From Fibrella forsythiae (GTDB lineage: Bacteria > Bacteroidota > Bacteroidia > Cytophagales > Spirosomataceae), in the NCBI RefSeq assembly GCF_017353175.1, contig NZ_JAFMYW010000005.1:372001-436000 (forward strand): a stretch of DNA of 64,000 bases, read 5' to 3'. The stretch's first letter is position 1; each line of letters begins with the position of its first letter. Positions 8,919 through 17,618 of this stretch are shown here, piece by piece. The notes beneath the pieces were generated by a model. The model ran no database searches. It had not been told where the DNA came from and was given only the letters and a program-made list of their open reading frames with translations. Both the position numbers and the translations under genes were made by a program.

Positions 8919-9818
8919 TTACGCCCAGAGGTTGTCGGGGTAGGCACCGGCGTCGTGCAGGCGTTTGAACGACTTCTTCACCGTGGGCTTATCTTCCGGA
9001 TACGTTACGCCAAACCACTCTGACTGGCTGCGGAATACGCGGCAGGCACCCTCATTAGTCTGGATGAGCTGCGTCATAACGGTTGGTATGTAGAACTCTG
9101 CTTTAGGAACGTCGAAATTGGCGCGCGCGTAGGTTTCGAACTGGCTTTTCACGTGAGCAAATACGCTGGGTTTGAAGCCCCAGAAGTTCATCGACACCGG
9201 CGTTTGCGGATCAAGCGGGGTGAGCCCGTCTGTTTCTTCGTAGACGATCACGTCATCTTTTCGGTAAATCTTCGTGCGCTCGATCACCGATGTCAGGTTG
9301 TCGTGATCGTCAGTGGCGCATACGCCACGAGAAACCGAACCGAAATCAGACAGTGTGTTTTTTACTTCATAGCCAACCATGGCGTGCAGGCTGTCGTTGG
9401 TATCGGTTCGCAAAAAATCGCCCATCACCTGAAACGCCTCCTGGCCGTAAAAATCATCGGCATTGATAACGGCAAAAGGCGTTTGGGTATGCTCGGCTGC
9501 GCAAAGCATGGCATGACCGGTACCCCAGGGCTTTGTGCGCTGAACCGGCCCAAGATCTTCAGGTACGTAGGAGAACAGGGCCTGAATGGCAAAGTCGACC
9601 TCGATTTTGCCCGCTAGCTTGGGCAGGAATAGGGCTTCAAAATCGGCACGAAGCTCCTGACGGATAATGAACACGACCTTGCCGAAACCCGCCCGGATGG
9701 CATCGTACAGTGAATAATCGATGATCGTTTCGCCAGTAGGGCCGAACTGATCAAGTTGTTTGATGCCTCCGTAGCGGCTTCCCATGCCCGCAGCAAGGAT
9801 CAGAAGAGTAGGTCTCAT
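8919..9818 (-). CDS. Sugar-phosphate nucleotidyltransferase
   Basis: A 299-residue NTP-transferase fold protein. The N-terminus LAAGMGSRYGGIKQLDQFGP is the nucleotide-binding signature and NADDFYG contains the metal-binding Asp. It resembles the MobA/GalU-like enzymes of Bacteroidota that charge a sugar-1-phosphate with NTP. The substrate is not evident and there are no neighbouring sugar genes. The ATG at 9816-9818 puts the signature motif directly at the N-terminus, as expected. Confidence 0.88.
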   Translation of the reverse strand: MRPTLLILAAGMGSRYGGIKQLDQFGPTGETIIDYSLYDAIRAGFGKVVFIIRQELRADFEALFLPKLAGKIEVDFAIQALFSYVPEDLGPVQRTKPWGTGHAMLCAAEHTQTPFAVINADDFYGQEAFQVMGDFLRTDTNDSLHAMVGYEVKNTLSDFGSVSRGVCATDDHDNLTSVIERTKIYRKDDVIVYEETDGLTPLDPQTPVSMNFWGFKPSVFAHVKSQFETYARANFDVPKAEFYIPTVMTQLIQTNEGACRVFRSQSEWFGVTYPEDKPTVKKSFKRLHDAGAYPDNLWA

Positions 9819-9989
9819 AAAGAGTGAAAAAGTGAAAGCGCGAAAGCGTGAGACATGCTTTCCATTGGCAAATGTACTGACAAGCCCGTATTGGGTCTTG
9901 TTGGCACAAAAGATTTACCCGGGGCGCTATGTTCAATCGTTTAAAAACATTTTATCTGGGTTAGGTACAAAAAGCTTTGTTTGGTGTTA

Positions 9990-9997
9990 TAACTTTG
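9990..9997 (+). promoter_or_regulatory. -7 promoter element (TAACTTTG) for hppD
   Basis: TAACTTTG matches TAnnTTTG about 100 bases before the hppD start. TTTG boxes occur just upstream but at shorter spacing than the usual 19-21 bases, so the -33 box is uncertain. Confidence 0.45.
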
Positions 9998-10098
9998 TGC
10001 TAAGCAATAATTGTTAAGCTAATTATATTCATCGGCAAACCTGTTCCTACCCCGTCTGGCTTGCTCCAGGCCAAGCGGGGCCAACATAACCCATCACT

Positions 10099-11247
10099 AT
10101 GGAAAATCTGCTTGTGCTAGAACCAGCTACGGAAGCGGTTGCCAACGCCCAGCCTGTTACTGATTTTTTGCCGCTAAACGGTACCGATTACGTTGAACTG
10201 TACGTTGGTAACTCACGCCAGGCGGCTCATTATTTCCAGACGGCTTTTGGCTTCCAGCCACTCGCTCACGCTGGCCTCTCAACAGGGCTGCGTGACCGGG
10301 AGTCTTACGTGCTGGAGCAGGGGAAAATTCGGATCGTACTCACGTCGCCACTTCACGGCGATACGGAAATTGGCCGTCATATCGATGAGCATGGCGATGG
10401 TGTTCGGGTTGTAGCTTTCTGGGTCGACAATGCCCGGCAGGCTTTTCTGGAAACAACCAAACGCGGTGCCGTACCGTTTCTGGAGCCCGTTCAGGATGAA
10501 GATTCGGCTGGGTACGTTGTTCGCTCGGGTATTCACACCTATGGCGATACAGTACATTTGTTTATCGAACGTACCCAGTATGCAGGTACGTTCCTGCCGG
10601 GCTACGAGCCTTGGCAACCGGCCTATAAGCCTGCGTCAGTTGGTCTGAACTACGTTGATCACATGGTTGGCAACGTAGGCTGGAATGAAATGAACCAATG
10701 GGTATCGTTTTACGCAAACGTGCTCGGATTCAGTCAGTTGGTTTCGTTCGATGACAAGGATATTTCGACCGATTATACGGCGCTGATGAGTAAAGTGATG
10801 AGCAACGGAAATGGTCGTGTGAAGTTTCCGATCAACGAACCGGCCGAGGGCAAGAAGAAGTCGCAGATTGAAGAGTATATCGACTTTTACGGCGGCGCAG
10901 GCATTCAGCACATGGCCGTAGCAACGGATAACATCGTGGAAACGGTAACCGCCCTGCGCGACCGGGGCGTTGAGTTCCTGCGCGTACCGGAGGTCTATTA
11001 CGACGACCTGAAAGAGCGCGTTGGCCAGATCGACGAAGAGATCGATACGCTACGTTCGTTGGGGATTCTGGTCGATCGGGATGAAGAAGGCTATTTGCTC
11101 CAGATTTTCACGAAGCCGATCTGCCCACGGCCCACTCTTTTCTTCGAGATCATTCAGCGGAAAGGCGCCCGTTCGTTCGGGAAAGGCAATTTCAAAGCAC
11201 TGTTCGAAGCTATTGAGCGCGAGCAGGAAGTTAGAGGAACGTTATAA
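10099..11247 (+). CDS. hppD: 4-hydroxyphenylpyruvate dioxygenase
   Basis: Non-haem iron enzyme converting 4-hydroxyphenylpyruvate to homogentisate in tyrosine breakdown. It has 382 residues and two VOC half-domains. The iron ligands are visible in NYVDHMVGNV (His), AGIQHMAVAT (His) and LFFEIIQR (Glu). The N-terminal domain starts at YVELYVGNSRQAAHYFQTAFGF. It precedes phhA and a MarR gene on the same strand, forming a phenylalanine/tyrosine degradation cluster. Homogentisate dioxygenase is not in the window. Confidence 0.96.
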   Translation: MENLLVLEPATEAVANAQPVTDFLPLNGTDYVELYVGNSRQAAHYFQTAFGFQPLAHAGLSTGLRDRESYVLEQGKIRIVLTSPLHGDTEIGRHIDEHGDGVRVVAFWVDNARQAFLETTKRGAVPFLEPVQDEDSAGYVVRSGIHTYGDTVHLFIERTQYAGTFLPGYEPWQPAYKPASVGLNYVDHMVGNVGWNEMNQWVSFYANVLGFSQLVSFDDKDISTDYTALMSKVMSNGNGRVKFPINEPAEGKKKSQIEEYIDFYGGAGIQHMAVATDNIVETVTALRDRGVEFLRVPEVYYDDLKERVGQIDEEIDTLRSLGILVDRDEEGYLLQIFTKPICPRPTLFFEIIQRKGARSFGKGNFKALFEAIEREQEVRGTL

Positions 11248-11250
11248 CAT

Positions 11251-11358
11251 AAAGGAGAAAAGGGGCGAAAGGGAAGAAGGAGGAAAGGGTTAACAGCCAG
11301 CAGGTCTGGCATTATGTTTCCCTTTCTTCCTTCCTCCCTTTCCTCCATTCCCCCTTTC
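11251..11358. repeat. Polypurine/polypyrimidine hairpin before phhA
   Basis: Purine arm at 11251-11289 (with GGGAAGAAGGAGGAAAGGG) and pyrimidine arm at 11319-11358 (with CCCTTTCTTCCTTCCTCCC), loop about 29 bases. It ends 4 bases before the phhA start codon. It is related in composition and position to the element at 4866-5020. Confidence 0.75.
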
Positions 11359-11361
11359 ACC

Positions 11362-12093
11362 ATGATTCAAAACTATTCTGCCTATACCGCCGCCGACCAG
11401 GACGTTTGGGGGCTCCTGTTCCGGCGGCAGATGCACCGGTTGCCGGGGCGTGCCTCGCAGGCCTATATGGATGGTATTGTGGCAACGGGCTTCCCGAACG
11501 AGGCCATTCCTGATTTCGAGAAAGACCTGAATCCGCGGTTGCTGCCGCTGACTGGCTGGCGCGTGGTGGCGGTGCCCGGTTTGATTGGTAACCGCGAATT
11601 CTTTGAACTCATGGCCGACCGTCAGTTTCCGGCTACGACCTGGCTACGGACCCGCGACCAACTCGACTACCTGCCCGAGCCCGATATGTTTCATGATACC
11701 TTCGGGCATGTGCCTGTGCTGACAAACCAGCCTTTCTGCGACTTTCTGGCAGCGCTCAGTCGGATTGCCCTGGATCATGTTGACCACGACGAGGCCATTG
11801 AGATGGTTGCCCGGCTATACTGGTACACCGTCGAATTTGGGCTGATCCGCGAAAAAGGTGAGCTACGAATTTACGGAGGCGGCATTCTGTCGTCGCCTGG
11901 CGAGACGATCTACGCGCTGGAAAGTAACGTGCCCAAACGAATGGACTACGACGTGTCGACGTTGCTACAGACTCCTTACGTAATTGACCGGTTTCAGGAG
12001 CAATATTTCATAATTGACTCCTATGAACAATTATATGAATCTATAGAAGAGATTAAATCGAAATTAGATATGTTGTTAGTAGATGACTTGTAG
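11362..12093 (+). CDS. phhA: Phenylalanine 4-monooxygenase
   Basis: Pterin-dependent iron hydroxylase making tyrosine from phenylalanine. It has 243 residues, catalytic domain only, near the short bacterial form. Iron ligands: two His in MFHDTFGHVPVL and Glu in YWYTVEFGL. The pterin/substrate region PGLIGNREFFELMADRQFP is intact. ATG 11362 is chosen over an in-frame ATG at 11314 that lies in the hairpin and would add a low-complexity leader. The gene feeds tyrosine towards hppD just upstream, and MarR follows 61 bases later. Confidence 0.96.
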   Translation: MIQNYSAYTAADQDVWGLLFRRQMHRLPGRASQAYMDGIVATGFPNEAIPDFEKDLNPRLLPLTGWRVVAVPGLIGNREFFELMADRQFPATTWLRTRDQLDYLPEPDMFHDTFGHVPVLTNQPFCDFLAALSRIALDHVDHDEAIEMVARLYWYTVEFGLIREKGELRIYGGGILSSPGETIYALESNVPKRMDYDVSTLLQTPYVIDRFQEQYFIIDSYEQLYESIEEIKSKLDMLLVDDL

Positions 12094-12154
12094 AACAGAA
12101 TAATGGTTCGTTTTTTTGTAGATAGACGGAATACTATTTCGTCGATACATACCT

Positions 12155-12592
12155 ATGACTCATCCATCCGATCAGCGGGCTTACTTTTTTAAAATAGATA
12201 CCACCATTAAACGAATCCGGTATGCGCTTCAGAAACGCTTTACCGACGCTGGCTATGACCTCACCGTTGATCAGTGGGTGCTGATTGATCACCTCCATCG
12301 GAATCCCGGAATTAGTCAGAATCAGCTGGGTGAACTAACCACCAAAGATGCGCCAACCGTTACGCGTATTATTGATCTGCTGACGAAGAAAAACCTGGCC
12401 GAACGCCGTCTCGCCGATGCTGACCGCCGAAAATTCCTGATCTCACTAACGCCCGCCGGCGAACAGCTATACGATGAATTGCTGCCGCTCGTGGTCGAGA
12501 TTCGTCGACAGGGCTGGGGCCAGTTAAGCGATGAAGATTATCAGCACTTCACCCGGATCATGGACTCAATTTATCAGAACTTCAGCGCGTGA
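12155..12592 (+). CDS. MarR family transcriptional regulator
   Basis: A 145-residue winged-helix protein. QNQLGELTTKDAPTVTRIID is the helix-turn-helix and ERRLADADRRKFLISLT the wing with the conserved D-x-R-x3. Its place 61 bases after phhA suggests that it controls the hppD-phhA cluster, perhaps in response to an aromatic acid; that is inference. A strong terminator follows. Confidence 0.9.
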   Translation: MTHPSDQRAYFFKIDTTIKRIRYALQKRFTDAGYDLTVDQWVLIDHLHRNPGISQNQLGELTTKDAPTVTRIIDLLTKKNLAERRLADADRRKFLISLTPAGEQLYDELLPLVVEIRRQGWGQLSDEDYQHFTRIMDSIYQNFSA

Positions 12593-12612
12593 CAACTTCA
12601 GGTACGTTGATT

Positions 12613-12649
12613 AAAAAAGGCTTTTCCTGCGCAGGAAAAGCCTTTTTTT
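12613..12649. terminator. Bidirectional terminator after the MarR gene
   Basis: AAAAAAGGCTTTTCCTGC pairs perfectly with GCAGGAAAAGCCTTTTTTT. It lies 20 bases after the MarR stop and 68 bases beyond the end of the minus-strand gene at 12717. Confidence 0.92.
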
Positions 12650-12716
12650 GTAAGCAGGTGTGCTACCGTATCGCCGATATGAAATCACTCGAATTAACAA
12701 TAAGGTAGCGGATCAA

Positions 12717-13883
12717 TCAATATTTTGTGTGCTCACGAACCGACTGCGGATCGTTATACGGAAGATCCAGGCCTTCGGTCGACTTGGCGTCGCTACGGTC
12801 AGCGTCATCACCAATCATTTCCTGTGCTTTGGTTAACGATTCGTCGGCAGCCTGACGAGGGTTCGTCATCATTTCTTCTACTTCTTCAGGGCGCTCGCCT
12901 GGTTTATACGACGAGGGCTGGTTGCCGTCTTCTTTGTAGGGGAAGTTCGCTTCACCGGTATCTGGGGTGCTTTCCATACCTTCTGCATCGTCAATACCCG
13001 CCGACATATTCACGTACTGAGTGCCGGGCACTGCTTCACCGGGTTCTACCTGGTCGGGTGTTGGTTCAACGTGATTTTGGTCTACTGATACCGTTGAGGT
13101 GCGTGTAGCGAAACCGCCATATCCGTAATAGCCAAGACCGGGCGGTGTGGCCGACGGGTACATGGACGTACCCACCTGATTGCTGAGGAAAAAACCGGCG
13201 TTGATCTCGTGCGAACGGCCCGGATCTTCAGATGGCTCCGTGATCTCTGGTTTGTCGGGCGAGGGTGAGCCCGGCAGGTCTGGAATTTCGGGGCCTGGTG
13301 AAGGGGGCGTCGGCGGCGTTTCAGGGCCACCTGGCATGGGGGTATTGGGGTCGGGCGTGCCGGGCATTGGCGGAATCATATCGCCGGTAATGCTCATCGA
13401 ATAGGTATTGGTCTGATCAGCACCGTTCGACTGAATGCGGCTGGTAGGCGTACCGTCGTTGGCTGCGGCCGTAGTAGCGGGTTCATCTTCTGCACCGCCC
13501 TGATCCGCTTCGAGCGTGAACGTCTTATCGTCGTCCTCTGTGGCGGGACCATTATCTTCCACCACATACGTACCTGTGGTTTCCTGTGCGTCGTTGCTGG
13601 CGTCGGGTTTTACGTCTTCAGCACCGCGCAGCGATGCATCGGAGTTTTCGTACGTTTTTTCGGTATATCCCTGAAGGCTCCGCTCTTCGTCGCTGCTGTA
13701 GCGGTTGCGGAGTTGTTCGTCCATTACGTCGTCGTCGGTGTCGCCCATGGGCGTCAGCTTACCGTCAACGAGTTTTACCATATTTGTTTCGGCCTGATCG
13801 GCGCCGAACATGGTTTCGGCGTTTTCATTAGAGACCAGGTTGGCTTGTTGTGAGCCATCGGAAGATGCTGAAGAGGCAGCCAT
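12717..13883 (-). CDS. Acidic, intrinsically disordered protein of unknown function
   Basis: 388 residues with no recognised domain, no signal peptide and no membrane segment. Residues 1-170 are rich in Asp, Glu, Asn and Thr; about 170-225 is a Pro-Gly-Asp/Glu tract (PGTPDPNTPMPGGPETPP type); a short aromatic patch (GYYGYGGFATR) follows and then another acidic C-terminal part. Cys is absent. Codon use and GC-rich third positions look like a real gene. The opposite strand also has open frames, as expected from such composition. It might be a cytoplasmic stress-type protein, but no function can be assigned. Confidence 0.7.
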   Translation of the reverse strand: MAASSASSDGSQQANLVSNENAETMFGADQAETNMVKLVDGKLTPMGDTDDDVMDEQLRNRYSSDEERSLQGYTEKTYENSDASLRGAEDVKPDASNDAQETTGTYVVEDNGPATEDDDKTFTLEADQGGAEDEPATTAAANDGTPTSRIQSNGADQTNTYSMSITGDMIPPMPGTPDPNTPMPGGPETPPTPPSPGPEIPDLPGSPSPDKPEITEPSEDPGRSHEINAGFFLSNQVGTSMYPSATPPGLGYYGYGGFATRTSTVSVDQNHVEPTPDQVEPGEAVPGTQYVNMSAGIDDAEGMESTPDTGEANFPYKEDGNQPSSYKPGERPEEVEEMMTNPRQAADESLTKAQEMIGDDADRSDAKSTEGLDLPYNDPQSVREHTKY

Positions 13884-13946
13884 AGCGTAGGTTTTGTTGA
13901 GTTTATACCCTACAAAACCACCCCCGTACCGAAAGGTTTATCTGCC

Positions 13947-14831
13947 TTATTTAAGGGGGCGCAAGGTAAGCGGGGCTGGTGCTTCAGGAACCTCCTGCTG
14001 TGCTTTGGTGCCCGATTGTTTTCGGTTCTGGCTGAACAGCCAGGGAAGCAGCGTTGAATCGGCGAACGCATCCCGCCACGATGACCGGCCGGCATTTTCA
14101 TATTCGGTATATTGGGGCTCCGCCTTCAATGTCCGCAACCGGTTGGCGATGGCCCGCGACAGACCTACAGGTATAATCGGATCATCCTGGCTGTGGAAAA
14201 GCCAAAGAGGCACCTTGCGGGCGTATTTATCTACGGCAGTGGTATCGCCACCGCCACAAACTGGCACCGCCGCAGCAAACAGGCCAGGACGCATCGACAG
14301 GGCTTCGAGCGCACCAAAGCCACCCATCGATAGCCCTACGATATACACCCGGTTTCTGTCTATGTGTTTATCAGCAATCAGGCGGTCGATCAGGGCGAGG
14401 GTAGCGCGCAACGGTTCGCTGGCCTGTTTGTCGTACTTGCCAAGCTGAATTTCTTCGCCGGGATTTTTCAGAAAGCCGAATGTTGTCCAGTTGTCGGGCT
14501 TAGGGCATTGCGGGAAAACTACGTACGACTGAAATCGCAGCCGATTGTCGAGGCTGGCAAATACGTCACCGCCGTTGAGTAGCTGACGTTCGTTGTCTGT
14601 TCCTTTTTCACCCGCGCCATGCAGCACAACCACCAGCGGATATTTCATCTTGGTGTCTTTTTCGAGTGGCTCCAGCATTCGATAAGGTAGGGTATAATCG
14701 CGCCGGAAGGTAAATGTCTTTTTCAGATACAGGGTACTGTCTGAAACAGAAAATGCCGTAGCCGATTGCGCGGATGCAGGTAGAGAAAGTCCGCCAAGCA
14801 GACAGAACAGGTAGGTACAGAATCGGATCAT
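13947..14831 (-). CDS. Exported alpha/beta-hydrolase (esterase-like), catalytic His position altered
   Basis: 294 residues with signal peptide (about 1-21, ASA-QS). It resembles the phospholipase/carboxylesterase family: oxyanion segment VVLHGAGEKGTDN, nucleophile elbow GLSMGGFG (Ser168) and acid in HSQDDPIIP (about Asp217). Where relatives have G-H-x-S-W this protein reads AGRSSWRDAF, with Arg249 in place of the catalytic His. It may be inactive, use another His, or bind a glycan. A Pro-rich C-terminal tail is present. It stands upstream of the disordered-protein gene on the same strand. Confidence 0.82.
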   Translation of the reverse strand: MIRFCTYLFCLLGGLSLPASAQSATAFSVSDSTLYLKKTFTFRRDYTLPYRMLEPLEKDTKMKYPLVVVLHGAGEKGTDNERQLLNGGDVFASLDNRLRFQSYVVFPQCPKPDNWTTFGFLKNPGEEIQLGKYDKQASEPLRATLALIDRLIADKHIDRNRVYIVGLSMGGFGALEALSMRPGLFAAAVPVCGGGDTTAVDKYARKVPLWLFHSQDDPIIPVGLSRAIANRLRTLKAEPQYTEYENAGRSSWRDAFADSTLLPWLFSQNRKQSGTKAQQEVPEAPAPLTLRPLK

Positions 14832-14898
14832 AAGGTAAACTCAACGACGGGGGATCTTAAACGGTTATGGTTCTACAGGCTCTGATTTTGTTGTATCA

Positions 14899-15615
14899 AT
14901 GAACAGTTATACAAACGCAACGGTTGCCCGTATGTTCATGACCACCAAACTACGCCAAATTCTGACCGGCCCGGCCTTGCTGGGAATCCTGCTATCGGCC
15001 CTGCCCGTGCTGATGAGTTCGTACATCACATATTATGCCGTAATGCACGAATCGCAGATTGCCGCGTTCACTGCGTCTCAATGGGCACTGGCAACGGTTG
15101 TCTGTAGCCTGGGTTGCGCCTTCGCGCTGATGCTACCCACGCCACTCGCGCTCATCTTCGGGTATTTCCTGAGCTGGAATGCCGTACTACCCCTGTTTAT
15201 CATCAATATGGCTGCCATATTGCTCGTCAATCTCGTGGTGCGCCGACTCGATCATGACCGCGTTCGGCGGATGATTGAGCAGAACCCCAAGGCTGCCCGT
15301 GTGCTGGAACGCATCCGCGAACGGGAATTGCAGTTTATCTTTTTTGCCAAATTATCGCCCGCGCTTCCTTTTTCGCTCACCAATATGGTATTCTCTCTGT
15401 CGGGTGCCAGTCTGCGGAATATCCTGCTGGGCGGTTTTCTGGGCATGGTCCCGCGCACCCTGCTAGCTATCTGGACGGGGGCCGAAGCGCATCACATCCG
15501 TACCTTGCTCGACAATCCGAATGAAGGGAGCCACACCCAGATCATCGTCATTGTTCTGCTCGTCGTATCCATGGCGGGGCTGATCTCTGTGCTTAGCAAG
15601 GCAATGGCGAAATGA
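14899..15615 (+). CDS. VTT-domain membrane protein (TVP38/DedA-like)
   Basis: 238 residues with about five to six hydrophobic segments. The VTT signature is present: FGYFLSWN early, then FFAKLSPALPFSLTNMVFSL and a GGFLGMVPRTLLAIWTG segment. Members are thought to act as lipid scramblases or transporters. The first ATG (14899) and later ATGs at 14935 and 14941 are all possible starts. It is convergent with the oxidoreductase gene, and a long hairpin fills the gap. Confidence 0.82.
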   Translation: MNSYTNATVARMFMTTKLRQILTGPALLGILLSALPVLMSSYITYYAVMHESQIAAFTASQWALATVVCSLGCAFALMLPTPLALIFGYFLSWNAVLPLFIINMAAILLVNLVVRRLDHDRVRRMIEQNPKAARVLERIRERELQFIFFAKLSPALPFSLTNMVFSLSGASLRNILLGGFLGMVPRTLLAIWTGAEAHHIRTLLDNPNEGSHTQIIVIVLLVVSMAGLISVLSKAMAK

Positions 15616-15711
15616 AAAGAGTTTACTGTTTGCTGTTTGCTGTTTACAGTTGCGCTGCTTAGGAGCGTTGTCGATAAGTGGCAGCGCAACTGTAAACAGC
15701 AAACTCTTTTA
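15615..15711. repeat. Long hairpin between convergent genes, GCGCTGCCA family
   Basis: Left arm 15615-15658 with a tandem TGTTTGC stretch, right arm 15680-15711; AAAAGAGTTTACTGTTTGCT pairs across, and AGTTGCGCTGC pairs with GCAGCGCAACT. It shares its inner module with the hairpin at 530-615. It overlaps the stop codons of both flanking genes and may work as a bidirectional terminator here. Confidence 0.8.
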
Positions 15712-16680
15712 TGGCTTCACTAAAATTTTTCCCCACCGCCCAGGCGCATCGGCGTGGTCAACGGCTTTGGTGATTTCATCGAGGGAGTATGTCGCTTCGA
15801 CGGGCATTTTTATCTGGCCCGATGCCAGCATACCGATCACCTCACCGGCTACCCGCTGCCGGGTTTTGGCATCTACGCGGCGCATCCAATCGGTAAGCCA
15901 GAATCCTTTCACTGTTAGTTCGCGGAAGATCATCAGACCGGCATTGAAGGTCGGGTCCTGTAAGCTTAACAGGCCATAGATCAGCATGGTACCGCCTTTA
16001 GCCAGGCATTTAAAGGCTTCGGATGCCGTGTGGCCGCCTACCGCGTCGAGCACGCAGGCAACTCCCTGGCCGTTGGTGATCTGCTTTACCCGCGCGGCCA
16101 TATTATCGGTTTCCGTATTGATAATCTCGGTTAGGCCAAGGACGGTCAGCTCGTCGTTCAGGTCATTGCGGCGAACAGTGCCGATAGTCTTGATACCCCG
16201 TTGCTGACAAAGCTGAATGGCCATTTTGCCGAATGCTGAGGCGCAGGCCGTGAGCATCAGCCAGCCACCTGCCGGCACGCCTGATTCCTCCACCATGGCA
16301 AAGGCCGTAAACGGGTTGACGAATAGCTGGGCGGCTACGTCGTCGGTCATTTCGTCGGGAATGGGGATCAGGGCTTTGTGGTGCGCAATGACGAACTCAG
16401 CCCAGGACCCCACGCCTGTAAAACTCACCCGCTGGCCCGGCTGCAGCTGAACGCCCTCGCCAACCGCATCGATCACGCCCATGCCTTCAAACCCGGCACC
16501 CGATGGCAGTTGAGGTCGAATACCGTACAGGTTCTGCACAAACATGATATCCGACGGGTTGATCGGGCTAGCCCCGACACGGACACGTACCTCGCCCGGA
16601 CCCGGTTCAGGTACGTCTTTCTCAATAGCCTTTAATATGTCGGACGGTTTGCCGGTTTGCTCAAATTGAATGGCCTTCAT
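15709..16680 (-). CDS. MDR-superfamily NAD(P)H oxidoreductase (quinone/enoyl reductase-like)
   Basis: 323 residues. The N-terminal GroES-like half has INPSDIMFVQ and GFEGMGVIDAVGEGV, and the Rossmann half follows with ASAFGKMAIQLCQQRG and VLDAVGGHTASEAFKC. The zinc ligands of true alcohol dehydrogenases are not present, so it is closer to quinone reductases or trans-2-enoyl-CoA reductases. ATG at 16680 (MKAIQFEQTGKP) is the family-typical start; the frame stays open further upstream without support. Substrate unknown. Confidence 0.87.
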   Translation of the reverse strand: MKAIQFEQTGKPSDILKAIEKDVPEPGPGEVRVRVGASPINPSDIMFVQNLYGIRPQLPSGAGFEGMGVIDAVGEGVQLQPGQRVSFTGVGSWAEFVIAHHKALIPIPDEMTDDVAAQLFVNPFTAFAMVEESGVPAGGWLMLTACASAFGKMAIQLCQQRGIKTIGTVRRNDLNDELTVLGLTEIINTETDNMAARVKQITNGQGVACVLDAVGGHTASEAFKCLAKGGTMLIYGLLSLQDPTFNAGLMIFRELTVKGFWLTDWMRRVDAKTRQRVAGEVIGMLASGQIKMPVEATYSLDEITKAVDHADAPGRWGKILVKP

Positions 16681-16851
16681 TCGATAACGGATTGTGTTAG
16701 GGGGTGAAAACGCGCAGTATGCAGCGAAAACTAGTAGTCTGGCCGTACAGTTTTCCTTTGTGCTGGAAAGGCATTGGCGTGTATATTGGCCCAAAATTGC
16801 CCTAATTTATCTCAAATAGAGGCTATTCCTGATCCTGAACTCACCTTTCCT

Positions 16852-17577
16852 ATGCAAACATCTCCCTTCCTCGGCGAACTCATTGGCACCATGGTACTCA
16901 TTCTATTGGGCAATGGGGTAGTGGCCAACGTGGTATTAAAACAAACCAAAGGGACCAACGGGGGCTGGATTGTCATCACAACGGGTTGGGCTTTTGCCGT
17001 GACAATGGGCGTTTTCGTGGCCAAAGCATTCGGTAGCCTTGACGCGCACCTCAACCCCGCTGTTACGGTGGCCTTTGCTGTAGCCACCAATGAGTATAGC
17101 CATATTGTCCCGTTTATTTCGGCACAGATGCTCGGTGCTTTTTTGGGGGCCGTGCTGGTCTGGCTGTTCTACCTGCCTCACTGGAGCGTAACGGCTGATC
17201 CGTTCGATAAGCTCGCTGTGTTCAGCACCGGTCCCGCTATTCGGAAGCCCGTTTCTAACCTGCTAAGCGAACTGATTTGCACGCTGGTGCTTATTCTTGG
17301 GCTGGCTGGCATTTCATCAAAAGCCCTCGGTGTGCTCGCTATTGGCGTTGGGCCTTATCTGGTTGGCGTACTGGTGTGGAGCATCGGCCTGTCGCTCGGT
17401 GGGACAACGGGGTACGCCATGAGCCCCGCCCGTGATCTGAGTCCGCGTATTGCGCATGCTCTCTTGCCAATTCCCGGCAAAGGATCGTCTGACTGGGGCT
17501 ATGCCTGGGTTCCGGTGGTGGGTCCGTTGCTTGGCGCTGCGTTGGGCGGCTTTCTCATTCGGTTGTTTGCGCTCTAG
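16852..17577 (+). CDS. Aquaporin/glycerol facilitator family channel with altered second NPA box
   Basis: 241 residues and six membrane segments of the MIP family. The first half-helix box is intact (HLNPAVT, residues 68-70), but the second reads MSPARD (residues 191-194) instead of MNPARD. The Asp after Arg and the second-half GTTGYAM context point to the glycerol-facilitator branch. ATG 16852 (MQTSPFLGELIGT) is taken as the start; 26 codons upstream are also open. It lies 41 bases before the thioesterase gene. Confidence 0.92.
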   Translation: MQTSPFLGELIGTMVLILLGNGVVANVVLKQTKGTNGGWIVITTGWAFAVTMGVFVAKAFGSLDAHLNPAVTVAFAVATNEYSHIVPFISAQMLGAFLGAVLVWLFYLPHWSVTADPFDKLAVFSTGPAIRKPVSNLLSELICTLVLILGLAGISSKALGVLAIGVGPYLVGVLVWSIGLSLGGTTGYAMSPARDLSPRIAHALLPIPGKGSSDWGYAWVPVVGPLLGAALGGFLIRLFAL

Positions 17578-17605
17578 GAAGCGTGCAAGGGCAAAGTCAA
17601 ACCCG

Positions 17606-17614
17606 TACCTTTAC
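17606..17614 (+). promoter_or_regulatory. Possible -7 element directly before the thioesterase start
   Basis: TACCTTTAC, one base off TAnnTTTG, ends 5 bases before the ATG at 17619. Initiation from it would fall at or beside the A of the start codon, giving a leaderless message. The -33 box is not evident. Confidence 0.4.
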
Positions 17615-17618
17615 GCAT

